From NCBI GenBank assembly GCA_050084985.1, contig JBITNC010000001.1, positions 44,330,001 through 44,394,000 on the forward strand: DNA of 64,000 bases, given 5' to 3'. This stretch comes from Nageia nagi. Lineage: Eukaryota > Pinophyta. Below, piece after piece: positions 23,270 through 34,830 of the stretch. The notes under the pieces were generated by a model. The model did not search any database, was not told where the DNA came from, and was given only the letters and a program-made list of their open reading frames with translations. A program made the position numbers and the translations under genes. Each line of letters opens with the position of its first letter. The first letter of the stretch is position 1.

Positions 23270-23760
23270 TATGAGAATTATTTTTTCATCTTCAATTTCT
23301 ATTGGACCCAATGAGGATACACTTGTAATGGCATCTGCATATCTGTTGTTAGCTCTTGGAATATTTTCAATTGTGTATGAATCAAAATGAGTAAGTAGCT
23401 AGCTAACCATTGCTTTGTATGGACACAACTTTTCATCTTTGGTATTGTAAATCTCATTTACTTGGTCAATAAGAAGCTAAGAATTACCATGGATCTTAAT
23501 GCTTCTTATCTTGAGTACTACAACCTTCAATCCTAAGATCAATATTTTATATTCTGCTATATTATTTGTATAATCGAAACTAACTTTGTATTCCATAGGA
23601 ATTACATCATTTGAAAGAGAAACTAGAATAATACTTACCCCTTATTCGTATATGTATTTGGATCCATCAAAATATAATGTCCATTCATCTGGCTATTACT
23701 CAATCTGATAAACATATTTGTTAGGGATCTCCCAATGATTAGAGAAACAACATGGGTGTC
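23270..23760 (-). pseudogene. RNase H remnant of gypsy element 2
   Basis: The - strand translation gives EWTLYFDGSKYI, NNIAEYKILILGLK, SIKIHGNS and ENIPRANNRYADA, the four motif blocks of a gypsy RNase H with a DGSK start. At the position of the third-motif GDS I read GNS, so a catalytic aspartate is changed to asparagine. Confidence 0.8.
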
Positions 23761-24249
23761 CTTTAGAATGATGTGAGCATTGTTGGGGTGGAAATATTGG
23801 GTGTAATCATCTAGGCATTTTTCATGGATGATGACTCCATCATTTTGAGGGAAACTCTACCATCAAATCTACATATTTTATCATTTAACAACTTTTTATT
23901 TTATAACATTTATGTCAAATTCTTGTAACAACATAAGCCATTTTGCCATCCTTCTTGAGAGGTATCATTTGGATATGAGGTATTTCAAAGGGTTGATAAG
24001 ACATACAATATATGTAATGCAGTAAAGGAAATAATACCTCAATTTTTCAATAGCAAAAATATTACCAAGGTAAAGTTTTTCATAGGAGTGTACTTGGTTT
24101 CATATTCCAAGAGAGTCTTGCTGAGATAATAGATGATTTTTTTTTGTGATCATCATCTTGCTAATGTAACATTATCCCCAAGGCATACATCATCATTGAA
24201 ATGTAGAGATATGTACTTCTTTTGCAAATTCCATTAGTACTAAGATGAG

Positions 24250-25190
24250 AGGATTCATTAGGTATTGTTTAAAATTTTCAAAGGCCTCTTGGCATTAGTC
24301 ATCTCATACAAATTTGGCATTTTTCTTAAACAAATGAGTAAAAGGCATACATTTATCATCAAGCTGAGAAATTAACTCTCTAACAAAATTGAATTTACCT
24401 TATAAACTTCTTAGTTGATTGATATTTTTGGGTGGGTCCATATTGATGACTACCTTCACTTTCTTTGGATCGACTTCTATGCCTTATTTTGAAACCATGA
24501 ATCCCAATAGCTTTCATGATGCAACTCCAAAAGCACATGTTTGTGGCTTCAATATGAGATTTTACTTATCAAGTATGTCAAAGACCTCCAATTATTGTAT
24601 GTGATCCTTTTCTTGCTTAGAATTTATCAAGATGTCATCAACATAAACTTCAATAGATTTGTGAATATGATTATGAAACATGGATACCATAGAAAGTTGG
24701 TAAGTAGCTCCAACATTTTTGATATCAAAAGGCATTACTTTCCAACAAAAATGACCCTGTGGAGTTATGAAGATTTTTATATGTTGATTAATTAGATTAA
24801 TCAAACTTTAATTATAACAAAAAACAATTATCCATGAAGGAAAATATCTCATGATCAACAAAACTATCAATAGTCATATTTATGTTTGGAAAAGGGAACA
24901 ATCCGTAGGACATGCATTATTAATATATCTAAAATCAATGCAAATTCGTACTTTTCCATTTGGCTTTGTGACAGGAACAATACTAGACATCCATTATGAA
25001 TAGTCAATTAGCTTGATGAAACCTGCATTTAGATATTTTTCTATTTCTTTCTTTACTAACAAAGATTTGGAAGGATGCATATTTCTATTTTTTTGTTTTA
25101 CAGGTTTAGCATCTTTCTTGAGAGGCAAACTATGCATGATAATTTATGAAGGATATAGACCAAGCAAAACTGATATTAAATCTTTAAAAT
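24250..25190 (-). pseudogene. Reverse transcriptase remnant of gypsy element 2
   Basis: The - strand shows VKKEIEKYLNAGFI, SIVPVTKPNGKVRICIDFR, INNACPTD, FITPQGHFCWKVMPFDIKN and EVYVDDILINSK, a complete set of gypsy RT motifs including the catalytic YVDD. The open piece is 24592-24804; stops and a shift break the rest. Confidence 0.85.
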
Positions 25191-25199
25191 ATTTGTATT

Positions 25200-26840
25200 T
25201 ACCTTTCTTATTGATGTTTAAATCATGACATGCTCCAATTTTGATTTCTCTTTGCTGGTCATGAGTGTCAACGTTGATGTCAATAAGCTCCTCAACAAAA
25301 AATTATGAGTCTCCTTTTTTTTGTAGCAAAGAAAGAAGTTCTTCTAAAATAGGAACATCCAAAATATTATCATTTTCAATCTATTGTACTTGAGATACTT
25401 CTCTGAAATTAATTTCTTGACTAAAATACCCATGTTGTTGAAGTATGTAGCTTGGATTTCTTTTGCTATTTTCTTTGGGAAATTCAGAGTGTGCCCCCAT
25501 GTATTCTAGGAATGCATCATTAGTGGAAAAAAAAATAAAATATAATGGGACATCAACATTAATTCATAGATCCTCACCAATATCATTTGAAAGCTCAATT
25601 ATATTGCATTGAGGAAAAAAATTAATAGGCCTTGAAGATTTTATGGTGGATTGAGTGCATGCTAATCCTTTTTTATATTTATGTGCACCTAAATCGAATG
25701 AAAAGATAAATATTCCTTGATTCTATTTTCATAAACCTCCTCCTTTATACTTGCATTTTTATTTCATGTATCTTTGAGAAAACAAAGAGTAAAAGGAATA
25801 TTTACAAAGCTAACCAATTTTTATCATTTCAACTTTTGTATCATCAAGATTAGGATCAAGTGTCAAAGAAGCTACCGAACAAGAATGTCTTGATTTATTA
25901 TCATTTTCACTGTGTGGATGCCCTTCCACATAGTGTGTACATCATTCATGGTGTACTATTTTTGGTCATCCTAGATTTTTGAGTGATGACATGGGATCTA
26001 GATTTTGAATGGAGTATGTACCCAGTCCAATCTTTATATTTTGTGCTTCTACCTTTTCTTTTACCAATGTTAATTATGGTTCTTGTGGAGGGACATCAAA
26101 AACTAATGTGATGGATATCTAGACCTTTTAACTCTAGATTTGCCAAATTACATAGTGTATAAGGCTCAAGATTTGCTGACATTGCATGGATCTACCCTTC
26201 ATATTCAAATTCAAGATAATTATGCAATGTAGAGGAAACTACATCATTTCATAGATAGATGGTCTACCCAAGAGAAAATTATAAGTCAATTTTTCACTCA
26301 TGATATGAAACAAGGATTGAACTATCTTTGGACATAGTTGGATAGGAAGTGAAACAATACTAAGGGTTATTTTGGATACTTTATCAAATCCTCTTATGCA
26401 AATTATGGGTTCATCCATGGAGGGGATTATGACACTATTATTTTATAGATCTTTTAAGAATTTGTAAGGAATAAATATTGAATCCTGAATCATGATTAAC
26501 CATAGATGTTTTGATTTTCCATCCCTCAATGCTAGGTGTGATATAAAGAGCTATGAATTCATCAATAATCTCCTTTTTGGGTAACTCTTTATCATCAAAA
26601 TAAATGGTATTACACCATTGAAGGGATTGGATTTTCTCAAAATAAAATAACAACAAAAATATTACTAGGGATTTTTTCCTTCTTGAATATATCATATAAT
26701 ATTTCCCTATATGGCTCATAAATTTGAACAAGCTCAAATAAACCAATCTTATGTTGGGTATTTTTTAATTATTCTACCATGTTGTATGATTTTGGATCAA
26801 GTGGAAGACTTACTTGCTCAATCGCAACAGGATTTGGAAT
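25200..26840 (-). pseudogene. Gag-Pol linker and protease region of gypsy element 2
   Basis: Between CACTA copy 2 and the RT, the - strand reads as a long but broken coding stretch (for example LFELVQIYEPYREILYD and the open frame 26438-26746). By position it should contain the protease, but I cannot point to a clear DTG/DSG active site, so only the linker identity is supported. Confidence 0.5.
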
Positions 26841-27069
26841 CATCCCATGCATCAATCCACAGTTTTTATTTTATTTTTAAAATTCTATAAATCATGATGC
26901 ATCAATTAATGCTAAGGGTATTGTCAAATAAAGCATATTTTTTTTTCTTCAAATATAACATCATACCTTACATCGTATATTGATATTATTAGCATAAAAT
27001 AATTAACATTTTACATGATGTATAAAACATCATTTATAGTGTCAAAATTACATGAATGAGGAAGATTTC

Positions 27070-27410
27070 TTACTTGCATCATGCATCTTGTCAAATAATT
27101 CATGTTTCTTCCTTCCACATTTTTCATATATGTCTAACAGGGCACTCACAACCACAACATTTGATAAAAATTTGATTTTAAAGTCTTTGACATATGTATA
27201 AACCCTTTTGAAAATCTCTTAGTTTGGTGTATTCTTTGAGGATGCTGGGAAAGGTGAATTAATTTGGTTGGAATACTAATGTTTATTGCATTTGGTGAAA
27301 TAGTTTCAATGCCTATTGAGGAAAGCCATGTATTTGGTAACCAGAAATTATCATATTCCATGAGAAGATGTATCATTTGATCATACATCAAAAATTTCAT
27401 GGGTGTCCAC
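27070..27410 (-). pseudogene. Captured PPR gene fragment, copy 2
   Basis: Homologous to 2810-3162. The - strand gives HLLMEYDNF-type out-of-frame reading in the 27146-27400 ORF, but in the PPR frame the segments matching KGLYIH, VVVVSALLDIYEKCG-like and ELFDKMHDA are recognisable with different indels from copy 1. The fragment therefore existed before the two copies separated. Which copy is nearer to the donor gene cannot be told here. Confidence 0.75.
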
Positions 27411-27713
27411 CAAATACTGATGCCTTCAACATGTCTTCAGCTCCTACACACCTGCATTGTCAAAATTGTATTCAACATATCTTCAACTCCTATAGACCTA
27501 CATCACCATAAATGCCTTTAACATGTCTTTAGATCCTATAAATATACATCACCAAAATTCCCTTATAAAGTGCAACCTCCTTCATTCACTCATTAATGGA
27601 ATCATTCCTACCATTAAAAATTGATCATCGATCAAGGGAATGCATCGATGAATGATAGTGGATCATGCCATGATCTGTGTGCATGATCTACACCTTTTTT
27701 TAATTCCATGTAT

Positions 27714-27858
27714 CACTTGATGCATTGTTTGACATAATCAAGTACATCAATTGATGTATCAAATATGCCTCAGTTTATGCCTTAGTTGACACCTTAGTTG
27801 ATGCATCAATTCATGCATCAATTGATGCATCAACTGAGACATCAACTGAGGCGTAAAA
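27714..27858. repeat. Expanded subterminal repeats of CACTA copy 2
   Basis: Around eight TTGATGCATCAA-like units and variants with CTGAG or CTTAG (for example gatgcatcaattgatgcatc) are packed head to tail. The array is more than twice as long as the corresponding one in copy 1. Self-complementary units of this kind are probable transposase-binding sites. Confidence 0.7.
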
Positions 27859-27977
27859 AAATGGCTTTATATAGATTGATGTAGACATGCCAAATAATGA
27901 TGTATCTTGCATCATGGTGTCAAAATACAATTTTATGATGTATGGTATGATGCAAAATCATTAAAAATGTAGTAGTG

Positions 27978-29060
27978 AATGTTGCCTTTAAATAGCCACA
28001 CATATATCCTTATCAATTGAAATATTATTGGCCACTTAGTGGTTTAGAGTCTCCCTTAGTTGAGTGTTCTTCACTTTATATTTTTCCTATGCATTCAGAT
28101 CCAAGATTTCAATATCTAATGGTTTAAATTGAATGGTGGAATAACCTCTCCTTTGATGGTAAGAGAAATAGGGATCTTGGTTATCAAAATTCATAATGTC
28201 ATCTTATGCTCTTCTATCTAATGGTTGTATCATTCCCATTTTTAATAAATATTGGAAGAGAATTCTTGGAGGAATAGGAAATATGAATCTAAATGCCCTT
28301 TATATGGTTGATCTTATCAAAGTAGATGCCTTAGCCATGTTGATAACTTTCTCTTCTTTCTTGGCATAGGGCTTTTGTGGTTGTTTGTTATATGTTATAG
28401 ATCCTTACTTAACTAATACAAGCTCAAACAAGTCATTTTCTTTGGCTAAAATTCTTGTTTTCATACTTATAAAATATATTTAGCATATTATATAACATAT
28501 TGTTTAAGAATAAGAATAATATAGTCAATAAAAATACCACATATTTCTTCTTTCAATAACTTACTTTGTGATGAATTCCATAACAATTTAAAGTGAGGTA
28601 TGTATTTCTCCATTGTATCATTTGGACCTTGGAGTAGAGAACATAAATCCTTGACCTTGGACTACTCCTTGATATTATGTTGGTATTGATCCATAAGTAC
28701 TTTAACAAAAGATTTAAATGAATATATGGATATGAGCGGTTGATTATAGAACTATTAGATGACATTTCCTTTGATACTCCTTGGGAAGAAATTATTCATC
28801 AACTTCTCTTTAGATCCCAATTTCAACAAGAACTCCTATTGAAATATAATAAGATATTGTTTAGGGTCTTGATCACCATTGAACATCTTAAACTTGGGGA
28901 TCTTGAGATCGAGTGGTAGGGGAAAGTTGAAAATTTTTGTTGATAAGGGGTAGGTGAAGATATCATCATAGTCCTCTTTCTTCTAATGAGATCTTTTCTG
29001 AGATTCAATATTGGATGCTCTTTTTGCAAATTCATGTTGAGAGGGAACTTAGTTAGCACT
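27978..29060 (-). pseudogene. Gag remnant of gypsy element 2
   Basis: The - strand gives FPLPLDLKIPKFKMFNGDQD, then QYLIIFQ-EFLLKL, VKVLMDQYQHNIKE and LCSLLQGPNDTMEKY, which match the capsid-like Retrotrans_gag region of plant gypsy elements. Gag would form the particle that packages element RNA. Stops are frequent. Confidence 0.75.
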
Positions 29061-29290
29061 TGTGGATGCTTACGACATGCTATTTAGGATTGGAAATTTA
29101 GCACAGAATAATCTCCCCAACTTTGAAAAGATGACTTAGATGAAAATATCATGATTTGGTTTGATCATTTGGACAACATCAATACTATGTCATAAATTAA
29201 GAAAAATATCAATACCATGGACTTCATCATAGATATATGCAAGATATTCCCATAAAGACAAAATTCCTTGATCAATTAGGTTCCCCAAAA

Positions 29291-29897
29291 TATAGTCATT
29301 AAATAATGAATTTTGATTAAATAAATCATTATTTATGTTATATGAATATCACTTAAGAAATTATAATATATTTGTAAGAGTATCGGTAGTCACTAACACT
29401 AGATTAGACACCACTAAATTTGATAAATCTTACCTAGGACAGATTTACCTTTCGAATCTAGAGCCTCATAAGTGTAGGAACTATGACATACATATTATGA
29501 ATGCAATCCTCATGTATCGTTAATGCCATGATATCTTATGGAAATATAGATAAAATTAAATGATGTTAATATGAAGAATAAATAACATATATTTAGATAG
29601 GTGGTGTTAAGAGATACCATTTTTATTTGGAGTGTGGATCAATCATGAGTCAACCTATATATATATGGTAAGGATTTGATCATCTGATAGGGAATGCCTT
29701 ACTTCGAATCTTAACCCCTTGGACATTTGTGCTTATTGAGATCTACATTGATTACATAACTTGTGGTGCTTTTTTGATATTGATACTAATTACTTTATTT
29801 ATGATACCTTTATTGATATTTACATATTTTACAATATTGACCCTTGTTACCTAAAATATGATGTATATCAAATATAAATCATATTTAGATGGCTACA
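29291..29897 (-). repeat. 5' LTR of gypsy element 2
   Basis: Begins TGTAGCCATC on the - strand and pairs with the LTR at 20637-21209. The opposite edge reads TATAGTC on the + strand where the partner reads TGTAGTT, one of several G-to-A or C-to-T differences. No convincing tRNA primer-binding site is seen next to it. Confidence 0.85.
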
Positions 29898-29902
29898 CCC
29901 AT

Positions 29903-30655
29903 TATCCCTAACTCTATTTTGTATTTATAGAGATTAACTAGAAAGATATGTATATAAAATCAAGTGGATAGTCACCAACCTTCACAACCTCATCATTATT
30001 TTTTTGACTTTATGTAGATGACATTGTCTTATTACCTAAGCATTATGAAATTTTTATAAATTAATTAAATACCCTTATGATATTTTACAATATATCTACT
30101 TTACAAGTTAATGCAGATAAAATAAAATCTATGACTATTAAATCTTAAAAAATGCTTTACCTTACAATCCTATAATAATCAACCTTTAAAGATGGTTCAC
30201 TCTTACAAATAGAGAAGTGTTGATATTAATTATGAAATAAATTGGAATTCAAGTATTAAAAATAAAATCTTTATCATATGAAATGCTTTTTTATAGTTTA
30301 GAGAATTATAAAAGTATGAAACTTTGGAATTTGTTCAAAAACAAAACTTGTTTCTCCTACTTTGTAACTTCAATAATCCTCTATGGCTATGAAGTTGGGG
30401 GTGAAAGCATTTCCAAAGAAACATGAAACAAAATTATACAAATTTAAAAATAATTTGTTGTTTAGAACTTCAAAACTAGAATAACATGGCATATACTATC
30501 CTTCTTATGGAAGCTCATTTACTCCCTATTGAAAGTGAATCTTTAAGATGATATATATTATACAACCATAAACTAAAATAGTTAGGTCCTCACAAGTTCC
30601 TTATAATTTTCCAATAAACATACCTAACTCATCAACATATTAAAAGAGCCTAGCT
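29903..30655 (+). pseudogene. LINE reverse transcriptase, right fragment
   Basis: Continues the LINE cut at 20631: PLSLTLFCIY, then the catalytic YVDDIVLLPK (YVDD at 30011-30022), LQVNADKIKSM, ILYGYEVGG and a C-terminal ETWNKIIQ-like segment, in frames broken by stops. This is the palm and thumb of a plant L1-type RT. It ends at the LTR that begins at 30664. Confidence 0.8.
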
Positions 30656-30663
30656 AAAATACC

Positions 30664-31316
30664 TAAAGGAATTATATAATTCTACAACCAAGATCTCTTG
30701 TACCAACCTCCAACAAATCAACAATCTAATCCCTCTCATAGATAATAATCTCTCAAGGGACACAAAAATAAGCAATGTCACAAATTGACATACAATAAAT
30801 ATAGTGTTTCATCTCTAAGAGAGTACATTTACTTGAATCTAAGTATATTACTTGTCAAGACAAACTTTCTCTTACAATCATTCTATCCCTACATCTCTAA
30901 ACTAATAGTATAAAAATTCTTCTACAAGAGTGAGTGATTTCCAACAAGCCTAGCCCTCCTTTTATAGACTCAAATCCTACTTTGGTACATCCTTTTATGT
31001 AAGGAGAATACCATCGTCCATAGGAGTCACATTAGGTGAGAATGGTAGTTAGAAGGCTTTTACCCATACCTAGTACATATGACCATACTTATAGTTTAAG
31101 TATGTGGGACAACTTGCATATGTGGATATATCCCTAATATAAAATAGATGGGACTCTGCATTTGTACACATGGATAATCCACATAATAAATGGATTACTC
31201 CATATTAAAAAATATTTTATTTATAACTTAGATATTGTATATGTTCCTTTAGTTCTAATTAATTAGGAATAATACACCTAAGTTATTTATACAATAATGC
31301 ATTACAAATTTTAACA
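30664..31316 (-). repeat. 3' LTR of element 3
   Basis: Matches 37932-38580 nearly throughout, for example ctacaaccaagatctcttgt and aaacttgcatatgtggatat-like blocks. Contains ccttttatagactc, which on the + strand resembles a TATA region but lies in the wrong orientation for the element. Confidence 0.85.
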
Positions 31317-31326
31317 ATCCCCTTTA

Positions 31327-33220
31327 ATGCAATATTGGGGTAGATATAAGAAAGTGTAAGAGAGCTCTCCTCCATAAGAGATACAATTGAAGATGAGAAA
31401 TTTGACATTTTGAGAAGTAATATACATTAGATTCTAAATAAGGCTCAACTATTTAACCATTTGAACAAATGGTTTACAATACAATAATCATCAACCATCA
31501 ATGGTTATAGTGTACAAGTAATTATTCAACATTATGTTGACATGATGAGCCTCCATACTTGAAGTAGATAGCCTACACACCTACAATCTATAACTAATTC
31601 ATAAAAAAGATTAGTTAGATGCATAATACATTTATTTCAAGACATGATAGATGAATCAACCAATGCCATCCATAACTAATCAAATGCCATATTATAAGTC
31701 AAGCCTATAGTCACATTATAAGTCATCTTAAATATGCTAAGAAAATGAATAGTCATAAGTTATATTTTTATTAGTTATTCATTCACTTTAATGTGCATAA
31801 ATAAGTTATTCTCATGTGGATAATTTAGTATAACAACTGATTTAGAAGTGAAGTATAAGAGTTCCCAATATTTCGTACTCTAGTATCTCTCAAGGATAAC
31901 TTTACCATCCTAAAAGATTTAAGGATAACTTTACTATCCTAAGGATGTTATGGGTTCATTCTATTAGTTCATATAACTTCATTTTAATATTAATTTTTTT
32001 TTGCAACTTTTCTATATGCACTTTGATATGAATTTGACATCATATAAGAGTAATTTCTCCCCCTTAAGGGAAACTTCATCTAAAGAAGGACTTAAATAAG
32101 CTTAAATTATCCATAAATCGATACAAATATCATTTAACATGCTTGTATTAATGTAATATAAGCATCCATTACATTAAGTCAGTATCAATATACATATCAT
32201 ACTTATTAAGTGCATTAATACATATAAGATCTTATAACTAGGCTAAAATCTAATTATATAAACTAATTTAACACCCAACAATTAGATTTTGATTACTGAT
32301 CCTTCCTTATAACTACTAAGCCTCCTCTTTTACTAAAATCTTAGAATGGGAGGAACTCGAGTAGTGATTTATCATCTCAAAGTTTCTAAATCATTGGTTA
32401 ACTCTTGTATGCATTTTACGAGCACTTCTCGCTAATCCATGAGTTCATTTTACTTTTCATAGATCATGTTAAATTTTTTGATCTCCCATTTCCCTTTGCC
32501 TCTTATACATTTCACATCATAAATAAGTTCCACTTACAAACTTACTAGCATGCTCTATTAACTAAGAATTGGCCAAATATCTTAGTTGCAATGTCTATCT
32601 AGCTACTGATGAACCTTCCCTAGTATTACTCTATACTCCTCATACATCCTCCTCATTTGGAGAGTATCCTAAGTGAGTTGGTATCTCATTCATTATGACT
32701 AGAACTATATCGATCCGTTCATTTATCAATAGCTATTTATAGAGAATGCATTACTTTGTGAAGTGGTAAGTACCACCAATTTTTAATTGAGTTGTTCACA
32801 TTATCATATATGATATTTATTAAAGCAATATCACATATTTGGTTATGATAATGTTAATAAGTGATGAACAACTTCTGAAAGATTTTCTTCATTTCCATAA
32901 ATAAGTGTTCATTAAATGAATATAACCACACATAATCATTTATTTGCTAAAATTTAATCATAATCTATCTAAAGATCATGGTAATTACCAAGAATATTTT
33001 CCTTTCCATTAATAAATTAAAGCAAGTATTCTTATCACTAAGGTAATGATTCATGCTATCGAGTTAATAATACCATCCTTTAAGTAGGAAATAACATTAA
33101 TTTTCAAAATATACATAAGCTTAAAAATCATCTCTAGATGCATACATTCTTATCCCTTTTAAGGTCTTCATCAACAATATTTGCATGAAGAAGAAATCAC
33201 AAAATACTATAAGTTACAAA
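31327..33220 (-). other. Element 3 interior without coding content
   Basis: AT-rich sequence lacking long open frames and any recognisable domain on either strand. It belongs to the interior of the non-coding LTR element. Confidence 0.6.
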
Positions 33221-33224
33221 TGCC

Positions 33225-33450
33225 AACTTGACTATGCCATCTAGTCGAGCCATATGTGATAAATGTGACTATACCACCTTAGTCAATATTTTTGAGCCAT
33301 AGGTCAGATATGCCAACTTGAATATACCATTTAATCAAGATTTTTGATTCATAGGCCACATATGCTAACTGACTATACCACTTAGTCAAGATTTATGAGT
33401 CATAGGCCACATATGCCACCTAGCCAAGATGCATATGCCACAAGGTGCCA
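33225..33450. repeat. Minisatellite 1 in element 3
   Basis: About four imperfect units of roughly 50 bp built on gactataccacttagtcaag plus a ttttgagtcataggccacat part and atatgccaac. The units are diverged, so the array is old. Confidence 0.75.
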
Positions 33451-33539
33451 ACTTTACTAACATGGTTCAATTTCTCAACAATATCAATTAATAATAGATA
33501 TTCTTCCAAAAAATGAATACATAAGTAAAAAAATTACAA

Positions 33540-33860
33540 TTTTAGAGAAGACAAGCCTTTTTGACCACTCAAACAATTCGCAATCATGGAGAAGGGTGAA
33601 CCTTTTTAACCACTCCATCAATTTACAACTTTAGAGAAGGGAAAATCTTTTTAACCACACCAATAACTTGTTATTTTTGTATAAGGACAAACCTATTTAA
33701 TCACTCCATCAATTTGTAACTTTGTAGAAGGATGAATCTTTTTAACCACTTTAATAGTTTGCTATTTTTGGAGAAGGGCGAACCTTTTTAACCACTCCAT
33801 CAATTGGTATTCATAGATAATGGAGAACCTTTTTAACCACTTCATCTACTACAATTTGCA
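33540..33860. repeat. Minisatellite 2 in element 3
   Basis: About seven units of roughly 46 bp, each with ggagaaggg, aacctttttaaccact and a ccatcaatttgc-like part. Unrelated to minisatellite 1 although only about 90 bp away. Confidence 0.8.
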
Positions 33861-34469
33861 AATAATCCATCAACATGGATGGAAGTAAGTCATGCACTAT
33901 AAGTCATAATAGAGATGCCAAGCCAATACTTATAGTCATTTGTTGTATCCATAATACAACCCTCCTAAGGATGATGTAATCATGATAAGAATTCATACTT
34001 CAATCCTCCTTGAAGAAAACTTTACCAACCCAAGAGATTAGGGTTTAGGTAAAAACTATCAATAAAGTTTTATTTTGATTGATAATAAACACAAATTCCC
34101 ATCCAAAATTTACTCATTGATAAAACATGCTTGGAAATTTTAAAAATATGATTTGTTATGAAGTTACTAATACTCCTATTTAAGAGTAACTTCATTAACA
34201 ATTTAAGAAATGTATATTTCCCAAAGGGTACTCATACATTTCCTTTTCAAAGCAAAAACAATCAACATTGTAACAAGGTTGCTTAATTAAACAATAATTC
34301 TTCCATTAATTAATGGTGTTTAATAGCAACCAATGGGAATTCATTATCATACTACTTAATGGTGATATTTGATAAAATAGTAACCTCAATAACTTGAATG
34401 TGTACTAACTTTCTATTTTGATAAGGATATCAATCAATGTGTATAAAATAATGATTTTAGGATCAATTT

Positions 34470-34830
34470 TCTATCCAATCAATCAAGAATATGCACAACC
34501 ATTCAAATTTGGAGAAAGTTCATGAACTTTCCACTCAAATAAGAACATCAACCAATGTGTACAAAATAAAAAAAAGTGGACCAACGTGCACCATCATTCA
34601 AGTTTGGATAAAGTTTACAAACTTTCCATTCTAATAAGAATATTAACCAATGTGCAAAAACCAAAAGTTTTGGACCAATGTGCACCACCATTCGAGTTTG
34701 GAGAAAGTTTATAAACTTTGCACTCCAATAAGAATACCAACCAAAGTGCACAAACCAAAAATTTAAGATTAATGTGCATCACCATTCAAGTTTGGAGAAA
34801 GTTTATAATCTTGTCACTCCAAAAAGAATG
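34470..34830. repeat. Minisatellite 3 in element 3
   Basis: About four units of roughly 90 bp with caagtttggagaaagttt, an aactttcc-actccaataaga part and accaatgtgcacaaac. The 68-codon - strand frame at 34548-34751 lies across these repeats and is not a gene. Confidence 0.8.

Larger units (their letters stand above)
26843..27977 (-). mobile_element. CACTA transposon carrying a PPR fragment (copy 2)
   Basis: The - strand 5' end at 27977 reads CACTACTACA, a better match to the CACTA terminus than copy 1. Homology to copy 1 runs through the subterminal repeats, a central 1 kb and the captured PPR segment, up to the shared tggattgatgcatgg near 26850. The last ~30 bases including the 3' inverted repeat are missing, and gypsy sequence resumes at once, so this end is truncated. 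Inserted in gypsy element 2 and non-autonomous. Confidence 0.85.
20632..29902 (-). mobile_element. Ty3/gypsy retrotransposon inserted in a LINE (element 2)
   Basis: Two LTRs (20637-21209 and 29291-29897) bound a - strand internal region with gag, protease, RT, RNase H and integrase. The 5-bp flanks are CTTAT (20632-20636) and CCCAT (29898-29902), differing by two C/T changes. Removing one flank plus the element joins ...GGGTG-CCCAT-TATCCC..., restoring the LINE GCPLS codons; this confirms the borders. No chromodomain is seen; the domain style (YVDD in RT, DGSK in RNase H) resembles the non-chromovirus Tat/Athila-type branch. Many stops make it inactive. It carries CACTA copy 2. Confidence 0.9.

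Noticed and set aside
26843-26850. An intact 3' inverted repeat for CACTA copy 2
   Set aside because: The expected TGTAGTAGTG-type end is absent; gypsy sequence follows directly.
34548-34751. 68-codon - strand ORF with repeated motifs
   Set aside because: It is the translation of minisatellite 3 and has no other support.
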